In this document: piece after piece, positions 31,988 to 40,100 of the stretch
Numbering within the stretch: the first letter of the stretch is position 1
Layout of the letters: every line of letters starts with the position of its first letter
Assembly: GCA_964511435.1 (NCBI GenBank)
Contig: CAZEFH010000003.1
Location: forward strand, 1 to 64,000
DNA: 64,000 bases
Reading direction: 5' to 3'
Source: JBGSPL01 sp964511435
GTDB lineage: Bacteria > Patescibacteriota > CPR2 > UBA1875 > CAIMLA01
Made by a program: the position numbers and the translations under genes
The notes under the pieces: model-generated
Database searches by the model: none
What the model saw: the letters and a program-made list of their open reading frames with translations, nothing else
Told to the model about the DNA's origin: nothing

Positions 31988-32637
31988 AATTTTTATTAAC
32001 ATCAGCGGGTATAACTAATAAGAGTATTGAAACTGCCTTCTTTGATCTGCTCGGGAAGGAAGCCGCGGAAACAAAGGTGGTTTTTATACCGACAGCTGCG
32101 AACGTGGAGACCGGAGATAAACACTGGCTAATAAAGGACTTGGCAGATCAGGAAAGTCGTGGCTTTGCTGAGTTTGATGTAGTGGATATAGCAGCCGTCC
32201 CTAGAGACATATGGGAGCCACGTCTACGAGAGGCAAATGTTCTCGTTTTTGGTGGCGGTAATACATTTTATCTCATTAACTGGATAATAAAGTCTGGTTT
32301 GGGAGATATCTTGCCACAGATATTGGAAGACAAGTTGTGGGTAGGAATAAGCGCTGGTAGTATGGTCACTGGCTTAAGTCTAGCAACTACGAGTGATCGT
32401 ATTTTTGCGGAAAACAAGGGAGAATTTACTAGTAATGACGGTTTAAAGTTTGTACCCTTTAGCCTGAAGCCTCACTACCTTTCTGATTCTTTTCCAGGAA
32501 ATAATGATGAAAACTTGCTTGTTACCGCAGCTGAGCTTGGAACAAAGCTGTATGCGATTGATGATGATACAGCTATCAAGGTTGATGGGGAAAATATTGA
32601 AGTTGTTTCCGAAGGTAAGTGGAGGGAGTTTAACTAG
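31984..32637 (+). CDS. peptidase E-like serine hydrolase (S51)
   Basis: A 217-residue member of the peptidase S51 (dipeptidase E) family, which cleaves Asp-X dipeptides in some bacteria. The nucleophile is in WVGISAGSMVTG (Ser about 121) and VLVFGGGNTFYLINWI forms the preceding strand-turn. The histidine expected near LKPHYLSD is present. It starts an operon of five closely packed genes up to 35038, in which a second S51 protein (33726) appears, so the two may have different substrates. Exact specificity unknown. Confidence 0.85.
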   Translation: MKFLLTSAGITNKSIETAFFDLLGKEAAETKVVFIPTAANVETGDKHWLIKDLADQESRGFAEFDVVDIAAVPRDIWEPRLREANVLVFGGGNTFYLINWIIKSGLGDILPQILEDKLWVGISAGSMVTGLSLATTSDRIFAENKGEFTSNDGLKFVPFSLKPHYLSDSFPGNNDENLLVTAAELGTKLYAIDDDTAIKVDGENIEVVSEGKWREFN

Positions 32638-33177
32638 ATGAAAAAAGTTATATTCATCCATGGCTGGGAAAGTGGACCAAGCGAACACTGGTATCAGGAC
32701 GAAAAAACAGTATTAGAGACGAGAGGCTACGAGGTTTATATTCCTGAAATGCCTGGCGGCTCTTTTGTCAAGGAAGGTGAATGGGTAGAAACTCTCGTTA
32801 AACTAGAGCCAGATTCTGAAACTATCCTCATCGGTCACTCTTTGGGCGCACCGACCATTCTACGTTATTTGGAATTAGCCGATGTCAAAGTTGATAAAGT
32901 TTTCTTAATTGCTGGATTTGCCAGCTCACTTCACCTAGACTATCCAAATGCAGAGTATCCAGATGCCTTTGTAAATCATTCGTTTGACTGGGAAAAGATT
33001 CGACAAGGGGCGGGTGAATTTATTGTTCTGAATCAAGACCATGACCCATGGGTACCATTCGAAAAAGGCGAAGAACTGGCTGAAAATTTGCACGGTAAAC
33101 TAGTGAAAGTGGCCGGCGATAATCACTTTGATAAGATGGATTTAGATTTGATAAATAGAGAGATACAATGTCGTTAA
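32638..33177 (+). CDS. RBBP9/YdeN-type serine hydrolase
   Basis: A 179-residue small alpha/beta hydrolase of the RBBP9/YdeN family. VIFIHGWESGPSEHWY supplies the oxyanion region, the nucleophile elbow is LIGHSLGAPTIL (Ser about 69), and the catalytic Asp and His are in NQDHDPWVPFEKG and GDNHFDKMDL. The stop of the preceding gene directly adjoins its ATG. The natural substrate of this family is not settled; it probably acts on small esters or peptides in the cytosol. The next gene overlaps its end by 10 nt. Confidence 0.9.
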   Translation: MKKVIFIHGWESGPSEHWYQDEKTVLETRGYEVYIPEMPGGSFVKEGEWVETLVKLEPDSETILIGHSLGAPTILRYLELADVKVDKVFLIAGFASSLHLDYPNAEYPDAFVNHSFDWEKIRQGAGEFIVLNQDHDPWVPFEKGEELAENLHGKLVKVAGDNHFDKMDLDLINREIQCR

Positions 33178-33716
33178 TAGATGTACTAAATGAAGACGGG
33201 ACGAAAACTGGCAAGGAATTATCAAAAGACGAAATACATAAAGGTGGTTTCTGGCACCGTGCCGCTCATTGTTGGATATATAATTCAAAAGGAGAAATGC
33301 TATTTCAGCTAAGGGCAAAGGATAAGGATAGTTACCCTGGTCTCTTAGATATCTCTGCGGCTGGTCATGTAGATGCAGGCGAAAGCCCCGAAGACTCAAT
33401 GATTCGTGAAATAAAAGAAGAAATCGGATTGGACGTAAATATTAACGAGTTAATAACACTGGGAGAGAGAAGGGTTTCGAAATATATCCCTGAAATACAA
33501 TGGCAGAATAATGAGATTAATTCGGTATTTCTGTATAAATATGACGGTGATATAAGTAAATTGGAATTCCCAGACAGAGAAGTTGAGAGCCTAGAATGGG
33601 TTTCAATCAATCAACTAAAGTCAGATCTTTTGGATACTGAAGAGGCAAAAAGATATGTTGATCACGGTGATTATTACAAATTTGTTATTCATGAAGTTGA
33701 ACAAAGACTTAAATAG
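33168..33716 (+). CDS. NUDIX hydrolase, YfcD/Idi-like
   Basis: A 182-residue protein with the YfcD-like layout: MSLIDVLNEDGTKTGKEL..., GGFWHRAAHCWIYNSKGEMLFQLRA, and the Nudix box GHVDAGESPEDSMIREIKEEIG (G-x5-E-x7-RE-x2-EE-x-G). The histidines near HRAAH recall isopentenyl diphosphate isomerase, but IDI catalytic Cys and Glu are not evident. It overlaps the RBBP9-like gene by 10 nt, indicating translational coupling. A diphosphate house-cleaning role is the most likely. Confidence 0.9.
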   Translation: MSLIDVLNEDGTKTGKELSKDEIHKGGFWHRAAHCWIYNSKGEMLFQLRAKDKDSYPGLLDISAAGHVDAGESPEDSMIREIKEEIGLDVNINELITLGERRVSKYIPEIQWQNNEINSVFLYKYDGDISKLEFPDREVESLEWVSINQLKSDLLDTEEAKRYVDHGDYYKFVIHEVEQRLK

Positions 33717-33725
33717 AGCAATAAG

Positions 33726-34337
33726 ATGAATAAAAAAGTTATCCTTACCTCTCACTATTCGCAGTCGATAGATTGGGTGGTTAATTATTTAAAGAATAAT
33801 AATGTAAAAAAGATTGTGTGTATTTTGGATGCTAAAACCCCAAGATACAAAGAAAACCCGGGATATAACCTTAAGGCTTATTCAGCATTAAGGGATTACA
33901 AAGAATTTGAGGTTGTTGGGGTTTTTCTAGAGGAGCTTGGAGATGTTAAAAAATCTTTAAGTGGTTACGACGCAATTTTTGTAATTGGGGGCAACTCATT
34001 TTATCTATTGAATGCAATTCGTGAAAGTGGCGCGGATGAGGTAATCCGTGAAATGGTTAATAGCGGCACAATATATATTGGAGAAAGTGCTGGTAGCTAT
34101 GTAGCCTGTCCGACTATTGAGATGGCTCATTGGAAGCATCAAGACGCAGATATCGTAGGGCTGAATAATCTCGGGGCATTAAATTTGGTACCATATTTAG
34201 TAACAGTTCATTTCAAGAACGAGTTCAAAGAAGTGATAGATGCTGCCATTAAAAAGACTTGCTATGACGTAAAAATTCTTACTGATTATCAGTTAATTTT
34301 ACGTGAGGGCAACAAGGATACTTTGATTAATCTATGA
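33726..34337 (+). CDS. peptidase E-like serine hydrolase (S51), second copy
   Basis: A 203-residue S51-type protein, diverged from 31984-32637. YDAIFVIGGNSFYLLNAI precedes the nucleophile segment IYIGESAGSYVACP (Ser about 120). PYLVTVHFKNEFKEV supplies the candidate histidine. This GGNSFYLL/GESAGSY variant is typical of YgaJ-like proteins. It overlaps the AlkD-like gene by 4 nt (ATGA), so translation is coupled. Role in peptide turnover is inferred from the family only. Confidence 0.85.
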   Translation: MNKKVILTSHYSQSIDWVVNYLKNNNVKKIVCILDAKTPRYKENPGYNLKAYSALRDYKEFEVVGVFLEELGDVKKSLSGYDAIFVIGGNSFYLLNAIRESGADEVIREMVNSGTIYIGESAGSYVACPTIEMAHWKHQDADIVGLNNLGALNLVPYLVTVHFKNEFKEVIDAAIKKTCYDVKILTDYQLILREGNKDTLINL

Positions 34338-35038
34338 CTTACACCGAACTAATGCAAAAGCTGGAGTTCCTGGCTAGTCATGATCCAAAAGACTTGGCGG
34401 GTATGGCTCGGTTCGGCATCAATGTCGATAAGGCGTGGGTGATTAGTATTCCAAAACTGCGTAAATATGCTAAAGAAATTCGAAAATCCTTTTCTGACAA
34501 AAATAAACTACATCAGCTTGCTTTGCAGGTTTGGGATAGTGGAATCCACGAAGCCAGGATATTGGCTGGACTTTTTGACGAACCCACCCATGTTACTGAG
34601 GATCAGATGGAGAAGTGGGTGCACGATTTCGACTCCTGGGATGTGACTGACATGGTTTGCGGCAATCTCTTTGATCGTACAGAATTTGCAGAGCAAAAGG
34701 CGATTGAGTGGTCGGAGCGCGAAGAGGAATTTGTAAAAAGAGCTGGTTTTGTGCTTATGGCAGGGCTCGCCGTACACAATAAAACCATGGATGACAAAGT
34801 CTTTGAAAACTTTCTTTTTATAATTGAGCGTGAGTCTACAGATGAGCGCAACTTTGTTCGTAAGGCAGTGAACTGGGCTCTTCGCACTATCGGCAAAGCG
34901 AGGAATAAGTATCTTTACGAAAAATCACTAGTACTTTCACGGAAATTGTACAAAAGTAAAGATAAGACTGCCCGTTGGGTTGGCTCAGACGCTACTAGAG
35001 AGCTAGAGAAGGACTACATCAAGAACTGCTTTATGTAG
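34334..35038 (+). CDS. AlkD-like DNA alkylation repair protein
   Basis: A 234-residue all-helical HEAT-like repeat protein of the DNA alkylation repair family (AlkC/AlkD). Family segments are MARFGINVDKAWVISIPKLRKYAKE, WDSGIHEARILAGLF, FDSWDVTDMVCGNLF (the conserved W-D pair used for flipped-base recognition) and ERNFVRKAVNWALRTIGKAR. It probably removes alkylated bases such as 7-methylguanine. It is the last gene of the operon and has a strong terminator 14 nt downstream. Confidence 0.92.
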   Translation: MTYTELMQKLEFLASHDPKDLAGMARFGINVDKAWVISIPKLRKYAKEIRKSFSDKNKLHQLALQVWDSGIHEARILAGLFDEPTHVTEDQMEKWVHDFDSWDVTDMVCGNLFDRTEFAEQKAIEWSEREEEFVKRAGFVLMAGLAVHNKTMDDKVFENFLFIIERESTDERNFVRKAVNWALRTIGKARNKYLYEKSLVLSRKLYKSKDKTARWVGSDATRELEKDYIKNCFM

Positions 35039-35051
35039 CAGGCGGATATCA

Positions 35052-35083
35052 ATAACATTACGACATTCGCAAGAATGTCGTAA
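35052..35083 (+). terminator. terminator after the AlkD-like gene
   Basis: ACATTACGACATT, loop CGCAAG, AATGTCGTAATGT, then TTAATATA. Perfect 13-bp stem. Confidence 0.75.
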
Positions 35084-35114
35084 TGTTTAATATATACATC
35101 AGTTGTCCATAAGA

Positions 35115-35147
35115 CGAAAAGAGGGAGCCACGCAGTCTCTCTTTTCG
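35115..35147 (-). terminator. terminator of the 146-aa cassette (minus strand)
   Basis: Minus strand: AAAAGAGAGACTG... pairing with ...CCCTCTTTT, stem of about 9-10 bp with A-run before and T-run after. Confidence 0.65.
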
Positions 35148-35163
35148 AGTGCATGTCTCCCTT

Positions 35164-35604
35164 CTAGATAGAGTACCAACCCCTTGTGTGAATTCGTTCC
35201 GGACCGTCTCTGTGTGCCAGAGGTTGGGCCTTGTTGGCACTACTGAACGAGGTGTTAAGCATCTTCTTGTGGGCAGCGAGCTCGTCCTCGTAGCTCTTCT
35301 TCCAGGCCTCCCTCTGCTCGACGAAATGCGGCTGATTCACGTACGCGATCAGCTCGGTACGGATCTCTTCGCTAACTAATCTCCTGAGCGAGGCCGCGAC
35401 ACGATAGCGCTTGCTACCATTGGTGCCCACTACCGGAGTATCATCTGGCAGCCGACATCTACACAGCTGACGATACATCTCGTCCGGCAGATTCACCATT
35501 CCTTTGACGACAGTGCCGGCATTCTTGCCAGGGTAGACCAGGCAGAGTGCAAGTGCTAGTCGGAGCTCCTCGGTATCGAGAAACTCCAGAATGGTCGGGA
35601 CCAT
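35164..35604 (-). CDS. unrecognised 146-residue protein (GC-rich cassette)
   Basis: Hypothetical soluble protein. It begins MVPTILEFLDTEELRLALA, continues KGMVNLPDEMYRQLCRCRLPDD and has a Lys/Glu-rich helix (FVEQREAWKKSYEDELAAHKK) before a basic end. AAAGGAGG lies 7 nt before the ATG. Its promoter (35653-35681) is divergent from the promoter of the HNH-like cassette, so two GC-rich units lie back to back between the AlkD operon and pyrG. No family recognised. Confidence 0.6.
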   Translation of the reverse strand: MVPTILEFLDTEELRLALALCLVYPGKNAGTVVKGMVNLPDEMYRQLCRCRLPDDTPVVGTNGSKRYRVAASLRRLVSEEIRTELIAYVNQPHFVEQREAWKKSYEDELAAHKKMLNTSFSSANKAQPLAHRDGPERIHTRGWYSI

Positions 35605-35652
35605 TTCGAGCCTCCTTTGGCACGAAGAAATTGTTTACAGGTACGCCGGGGA

Positions 35653-35681
35653 ATTATAACCTAAAATCACAATTATTTCAA
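35653..35681 (-). promoter_or_regulatory. promoter of the 146-aa cassette
   Basis: Minus strand TTGAAA (35676-35681), 17-nt spacer, TATAAT (35653-35658). Confidence 0.7.
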
Positions 35682-35697
35682 TCATCATGTAGTACAC

Positions 35698-35727
35698 TTG
35701 ACGACATATTTTGATTATTGATAAGCT
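35698..35727 (+). promoter_or_regulatory. promoter of the HNH-like cassette
   Basis: TTGACG (35698-35703), 18-nt spacer, TAAGCT (35722-35727); weak -10. Confidence 0.4.
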
Positions 35728-35766
35728 AAAAATAAGCTGCTCTTTGATTCTCTTAGGGAGGTGGAC

Positions 35767-36060
35767 ATGATGAAAGAATGTCGTATCTGTGGCAACTCAG
35801 ACAAGTGGGCGCTCACAAAGCACCATTTCTTCCACCCGGCTAAGTACTTCAACCTTACGGTTTTCCGTTCTGTTCATGTCCGCCTTTGTGATTCTTGTCA
35901 CGCTGGTTATCACCATTTCTACGACGTCTACTGTCGGGGAAGCTTCGACTGTGGTGGTTGTAAGTACCGAAAGGTTTGCTGTCACAGAAGCCTTTTCAGG
36001 TACATGCATATCGCCCTCAAGGGACGTCTAGACTTTGGCTACGGTAGAAGGGCGGCCTAG
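35767..36060 (+). CDS. small Cys/His-rich protein, HNH/zinc-finger-like (GC-rich cassette)
   Basis: A 97-residue protein starting MMKECRICGNSDKW. C-x2-C is followed by LTKHHFFHPAKYF and VRLCDSCHAGYHHFY (C-x2-C-H-x3-H), the usual zinc and ββα-metal arrangement of HNH nucleases (CxxC ... HH ... LCxxCHxxxH). A second cysteine cluster, CGGCKYRKVCCH, follows. The final catalytic His/Asn is not certain, so it could be a structural zinc protein instead of a nuclease. GGGAGGT precedes the start; ATG 35770 is an equally good start. GC-rich, with its own promoter and hairpin. Confidence 0.6.
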   Translation: MMKECRICGNSDKWALTKHHFFHPAKYFNLTVFRSVHVRLCDSCHAGYHHFYDVYCRGSFDCGGCKYRKVCCHRSLFRYMHIALKGRLDFGYGRRAA

Positions 36061-36094
36061 GGCTGTGTATCCGCAAAGTGGCGGATACACAGCC
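36061..36094 (+). terminator. perfect 14-bp hairpin ending the HNH-like cassette
   Basis: GGCTGTGTATCCGC, loop AAAGTG, GCGGATACACAGCC, directly after the stop codon; no U-tract. Confidence 0.6.
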
Positions 36095-36116
36095 AAGCCG
36101 ATTATTGGAAAACTAT

Positions 36117-36146
36117 TTGACACTAGTTTTATCAGGGGTCTAAAAT
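36117..36146 (+). promoter_or_regulatory. pyrG promoter
   Basis: TTGACA (36117-36122), 18-nt spacer, TAAAAT (36141-36146). Confidence 0.65.
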
Positions 36147-36159
36147 ATGTATGAGGTGG

Positions 36160-36181
36160 ATGTCCCGAGACGGGGCATTTT
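36160..36181 (+). promoter_or_regulatory. pyrG leader hairpin, attenuator candidate
   Basis: ATGTCCC, loop GAGAC, GGGGCAT, then TTTT, lying between the pyrG promoter and its Shine-Dalgarno. pyrG leaders in several Firmicutes carry a CTP-responsive terminator in this position. Confidence 0.45.
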
Positions 36182-36211
36182 AATAAAGTAGATGGAGAGG
36201 GGAGTACGGCG

Positions 36212-37816
36212 TTGGGTAAGCACACAAAATACATCTTTGTTACAGGTGGAGTACTATCGGGTCTCGGCAAGGGGATATTCGCGGCCAGCATTGGCAACAT
36301 CCTCGGAAGCCGAGGTTTTTCTGTTAATATGCAAAAATGCGACCCTTACCTCAATGTCGACGCTGGTACTCTCAATCCTGGTGAGCATGGTGAAGTTTTT
36401 GTTACTGACGACGGCGCAGAGACTGATCTAGATCTCGGCCACTACGAGCGTTTTGTTGATACTCCGATGACAAAGCTCTCATCAGTGATGACCGGTAAGA
36501 TTTACACCCAAGTTTTGGATGACGAACGTAAAGGTAAATACCTCGGCAAAACTGTTCAAGTCGTTCCTCACATTACGACCAAGATTCAGGAAAACATCAT
36601 GAAGGCGGCGGGTGACTTCGATATCCATATCGTCGAAATCGGCGGTACTGTCGGTGACTACGAAGGACTGCACTTTATCGAGGCGATTCGTCAGATGAAG
36701 CGCAAGGTCGGTCGCGAGAATGTACTTTATGCTCATCTAGTATATTTGCCCTACCTCAATACTTCAAAGGAGCTGAAGACCAAGCCGGCTCAGAGCAGTG
36801 TTCGCGATCTGTTGCAGCTCGGGATTCATGCAAATATTATCGGTTGTAGAGCCGATAGCGAGATTGGAGAGGAGCATATTCAGAAAATCGCGATGTTCTC
36901 TGATGTCGATAACGAGGCAGTTGTGCCACTACCTACAATCAAAAGTGTCTATGAAGTTCCGCGAAATCTTGAGAAGGCAGGTCTCGGTGACTACATTTGC
37001 GACAAGCTTGAACTACCAAAACATAAGCCAAAGGCAAATGGACTCGAGAAATATCTCGACGACCTGGCAGCTGCCAAGGGCGAGATTCGTGTAGGACTGA
37101 TTGCAAAGTATATGGCTAATGAGGATACCTACAAGAGCGTTAATGAGGCTCTTCAGTCAGCAGCAGTTGCCAACGGTAAATGTGTCAAGATTGAGTGGAT
37201 TGATGCAGAAAAGATAGAGAAGCAAGGAGTAGAGATTCTTGAGGGCCTAGACGGGATTGTGGTGCCAGGAGGATTTGGAAATCGAGGCACTGAAGGCAAG
37301 ATAATGGCGGCAAAGTATGCGCGTGAGCACGGTGTTCCTTATCTTGGTCTATGTCTCGGAATGCAGATTGCCACAATTGAGTTTGCGAGGAATGTTCTCG
37401 GATGGAAGGATGCAAATAGTGAAGAATTTGCGCCTGAGGGTGGCTGTAATGTGATTCACATCATGCCTGAGCAGAAGGCAAAAATGGAACAGGATGAGTA
37501 TGGCGCGACGATGCGTCTCGGGGCTTATCCGTGTGTACTTGATAAGCAATCGCGTTCACGTAAGCTATATGGTACTGACAAGATTAGCGAACGTCATCGT
37601 CATCGTTTTGAGTTTAACAATGATCATCGCGAGGAGTTTGTATCTGCAGGAATGCTCTTTGCAGGGCTTTCGCCTGATCATCACCTAGTAGAAATAGTGG
37701 AGATTCCAGAACATAAGTTCTACGTGGGAGTTCAGTTTCATCCAGAGTTCAAGTCTCGTCCAGGGAAGCCACATCCGCTATTTGATGGTTTTGTTAAAGC
37801 TATTCTTCAAAAATAA
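36212..37816 (+). CDS. pyrG: CTP synthase
   Basis: Makes CTP from UTP, ATP and glutamine; 534 residues, the usual length. The synthetase domain begins KYIFVTGGVLSGLGKGIFAASIG and has DPYLNVDAGTLNPGEHGEVFV, HYERFVD and EIGGTVGDYE. The glutaminase domain has GIVVPGGFGNRG, PYLGLCLGMQ (nucleophile Cys) and VQFHPEFKSRPGKPHP (His/Glu). The start is a TTG at 36212, with GGAGAGGGG 9 nt upstream and no nearer alternative. A leader hairpin with a short U-run suggests attenuation. Confidence 0.97.
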   Translation: MGKHTKYIFVTGGVLSGLGKGIFAASIGNILGSRGFSVNMQKCDPYLNVDAGTLNPGEHGEVFVTDDGAETDLDLGHYERFVDTPMTKLSSVMTGKIYTQVLDDERKGKYLGKTVQVVPHITTKIQENIMKAAGDFDIHIVEIGGTVGDYEGLHFIEAIRQMKRKVGRENVLYAHLVYLPYLNTSKELKTKPAQSSVRDLLQLGIHANIIGCRADSEIGEEHIQKIAMFSDVDNEAVVPLPTIKSVYEVPRNLEKAGLGDYICDKLELPKHKPKANGLEKYLDDLAAAKGEIRVGLIAKYMANEDTYKSVNEALQSAAVANGKCVKIEWIDAEKIEKQGVEILEGLDGIVVPGGFGNRGTEGKIMAAKYAREHGVPYLGLCLGMQIATIEFARNVLGWKDANSEEFAPEGGCNVIHIMPEQKAKMEQDEYGATMRLGAYPCVLDKQSRSRKLYGTDKISERHRHRFEFNNDHREEFVSAGMLFAGLSPDHHLVEIVEIPEHKFYVGVQFHPEFKSRPGKPHPLFDGFVKAILQK

Positions 37817-37895
37817 TACTTGCATTACCTATTCATAGTCGGGTGTATAATATAGTTAGGTCGACTTATTGATTGGGTTAATGAGGGGAAACGTC

Positions 37896-38075
37896 ATGAC
37901 AAAGAACTTTTTACTTGTTCTCGGCGTCTTGATGCTTCTCATGGGTGTCTGGGGACTTCTAGCTGCTTGGTCTGTTGACCTTGCTTTCGGTCTTCCTGTC
38001 GACCCATGGTGGCACGCTGTCGTCAAGGTCGTGCTTGGTGGTGCTGCTGTTTATGTAGCATATACCGACAAATAA
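37896..38075 (+). CDS. 59-residue two-helix membrane protein
   Basis: A small protein, MTKNFLLVLGVLMLLMGVWG with a second helix HAVVKVVLGGAAVYVAY, separated by a short loop (AFGLPVDPWW). GAGGGG lies 8 nt before ATG 37896; the TTG at 37869 lies upstream of that site and is rejected. TATAAT at about 37850 follows TTGCAT. It is a monocistronic unit with its own terminal hairpin and somewhat GC-richer than pyrG, so it may belong to the cassette class. The role is unknown. Confidence 0.7.
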   Translation: MTKNFLLVLGVLMLLMGVWGLLAAWSVDLAFGLPVDPWWHAVVKVVLGGAAVYVAYTDK

Positions 38076-38101
38076 TCCTTTCTGTTGATCTGTTTTGATT
38101 C

Positions 38102-38128
38102 GAAGAAGTCCGTATGGACTTCTTCTTC
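38102..38128 (+). terminator. terminator after the 59-aa gene
   Basis: GAAGAAGTCC, GTAT, GGACTTCTTC, then TTC. Confidence 0.65.
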
Positions 38129-38136
38129 AATATGTA

Positions 38137-38174
38137 AAGTATGTATTGACATACTTAGTATATTTGACTAGAAT
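38137..38174. promoter_or_regulatory. MFS promoter with inverted-repeat operator
   Basis: Perfect inverted repeat AAGTATGT-ATTG-ACATACTT (38137-38156) covers TTGACA (38146-38151). After a 17-nt spacer TAGAAT follows at 38169-38174. A dimeric repressor bound here would block the -35; the AbrB-type protein encoded in the same operon is a candidate. Confidence 0.65.
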
Positions 38175-38199
38175 ATTTTAGTAATAAGAAGGAGGAAAC

Positions 38200-39867
38200 T
38201 TGGTAAAATTATCTCAAAAATCCAGTGCTGAACCCGCGAAAGAGGGGTTTTTTAGCAAATGGGGAACAGTTTTTGTTCTTAGTATGGCGCTCGCAATTAT
38301 TCTGATTGACGCTACCCTACTGAACGTATCACTATCTACCTTAGTAAAAGATTTAAATACTGATATCCAGAGCCTGCAGTGGGTGATTACTGCATATTCT
38401 CTGACTATTGCGGCGCTTACTATTACTGGTGGGCGTCTAGGTGACCTTTTCGGTCGCAAGCGGATGTTTATCGTTGGTGCAGCACTTTTTGCGGTCGGTT
38501 CATTCGTTGCCTCTATTAGTACTAGTGTACCGCAGATGATCCTGGGAGAATCAATCATTGAAGGTATTGGTGCTGCAATGATGATGCCTGCTACCGCGTC
38601 TCTTCTAGTTTCAAAGTATCATGGTCGTGATCGTGGTGTTGCTTTTGGTATCTGGGGTGGTGTTGCGGCAGCCTCTACTGCCATCGGTCCGCTACTTGGT
38701 GGCTGGCTTACTACCAACTATAGCTGGCGCTGGGGTTTTCGAATCAATGTTGTGATTGCTGCCCTACTTATCATTGGATCAGTGATTATCAAGGAGTGTC
38801 GTGATCAAGAAGAGAAACCTAGCCTGGACTGGCTTGGGGTAATCCTATCTTCTGGCGGCATGCTTGCTCTGGTCTATGGAATTATTGAATCATCAAAATA
38901 TGGTTGGTGGAAAGCCAAAGAAACTTTAGTCGCTTTCGGCTATAACTTCAAGTTTATCGGCGACCTCTCTGTGACGCCGATTGCGATTGCAGTTGGAGTC
39001 ATCATTCTGTCTCTGTTTATTATTTGGGAAAAGAGAACCGAGAGACTAGGGGAAACACCATTGGTATCCATGAGTCTATTTAAAAATAAACAGTTTGTGT
39101 CGGGTGCTATTACGACTTCGATTCTTTCGCTTGGTCAGTCAGGTCTTATCTTCTCAGTGCCGGTATTTCTTCAATCGGTCAGAGGTGAAGACGCCTTCCA
39201 TACAGGACTTGCGCTGCTACCAATGTCAGTTACATCGCTCATTGTGGCGCCAGTGGCGGGATTCCTCGGACACAAAGTTGCTCCGAAGCGACTGGTACAG
39301 GTTGGCCTATTTGTAAATACTCTTGCCTATATCACTCTTTATTACACGATGAAGGTTACTAGTGTCCCGGCAGACTTTACACCCGCCTTTATCTTGATGG
39401 GACTAGGAATGGGACTTACGATGGCATCCATTAGTAATGTCACGCTTTCTGCCGTGTCTCCAGAACAGTCTGGAGAGGCAAGCGGTGTGAATAACACTCT
39501 CCGTCAGCTCGGCGCTACTCTGGGGACCGCGGTTGTTGGTGCTATCATGCTTGGAGCTGTTTCTACTAACCTAACAGACGGAATCAATAATAGTAAGGTT
39601 ATACCAAAAGTAGCTAAGCCAGCCCTTACAGAAATGGCAGCAAATCAGAGCTCCAAGATTGAGTTTGGTGGTGGCGCGAGCGTGCCGGGCTTTATTGCAG
39701 AGCCTATCAGAGTTGAACTTACCAAGATTAGTCACAATGCCATCACCGATGCTAGTCGTAACTCCCTTCTGTATACTATTGCATTTGTTGCTCTCGGATT
39801 TGTTTCGGCTTTCTGGTTACCAAAGGGAACTCAAATAGAAACCGAAAAGAGTCTAGCAAAGAAGTAG
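38200..39867 (+). CDS. MFS transporter, DHA2 (EmrB/QacA) drug-efflux type
   Basis: A 555-residue 14-helix major facilitator of the DHA2 family. The D-x-T-L-L-N-V-A-like motif is IDATLLNVSLSTLV, motif A is GRLGDLFGRKRMF, and motif C is GGVAAASTAIGPLLGGWLT. LSLGQSGLIFSVPVFLQSV lies in the second half. It exports drugs or lipophilic cations with proton antiport. The start is TTG 38200 with AAGGAGG 6 nt upstream. An operator-like inverted repeat covers the promoter, and an AbrB-like regulator gene follows 8 nt downstream, a common arrangement for inducible pumps. Confidence 0.93.
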   Translation: MVKLSQKSSAEPAKEGFFSKWGTVFVLSMALAIILIDATLLNVSLSTLVKDLNTDIQSLQWVITAYSLTIAALTITGGRLGDLFGRKRMFIVGAALFAVGSFVASISTSVPQMILGESIIEGIGAAMMMPATASLLVSKYHGRDRGVAFGIWGGVAAASTAIGPLLGGWLTTNYSWRWGFRINVVIAALLIIGSVIIKECRDQEEKPSLDWLGVILSSGGMLALVYGIIESSKYGWWKAKETLVAFGYNFKFIGDLSVTPIAIAVGVIILSLFIIWEKRTERLGETPLVSMSLFKNKQFVSGAITTSILSLGQSGLIFSVPVFLQSVRGEDAFHTGLALLPMSVTSLIVAPVAGFLGHKVAPKRLVQVGLFVNTLAYITLYYTMKVTSVPADFTPAFILMGLGMGLTMASISNVTLSAVSPEQSGEASGVNNTLRQLGATLGTAVVGAIMLGAVSTNLTDGINNSKVIPKVAKPALTEMAANQSSKIEFGGGASVPGFIAEPIRVELTKISHNAITDASRNSLLYTIAFVALGFVSAFWLPKGTQIETEKSLAKK

Positions 39868-39875
39868 GAGGCTGT

Positions 39876-40097
39876 ATGTTTCATAAGAAGCCAAAAATGT
39901 GGGGAGTATCGACTCTCGGCGAGCGCGGTCAGATTGTAATTCCGGTGAAGATGCGCGACGAGCTAGGCCTCGAGAAAGGTGATAATTTCGTATTCATCAC
40001 TAAGGACAGGCTAATAGGTATGGTTCGTGAGGAAGATATGACTGGTATGTTGAGAGAGATGCTAGATAAAATCGAGGACTTTAAAAAAGAAAATTAA
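39876..40097 (+). CDS. AbrB/SpoVT-type DNA-binding protein
   Basis: A 73-residue swapped-hairpin AbrB transcription factor. The core VSTLGERGQIVIPVKMRDELGLEKGDNFVF fits the family pattern (G-Q-I-x-I-P ... G-L-x-x-G-D). The C-terminal REMLDKIEDFKKEN is a short helix. GGAGG lies 6 nt before the ATG and the MFS stop codon is 8 nt upstream, so the pump and regulator are co-transcribed. It may repress its own operon through the inverted repeat at 38137. Antitoxin function is less likely, because no toxin gene adjoins it. Confidence 0.9.
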   Translation: MFHKKPKMWGVSTLGERGQIVIPVKMRDELGLEKGDNFVFITKDRLIGMVREEDMTGMLREMLDKIEDFKKEN

Positions 40098-40100
40098 TAC

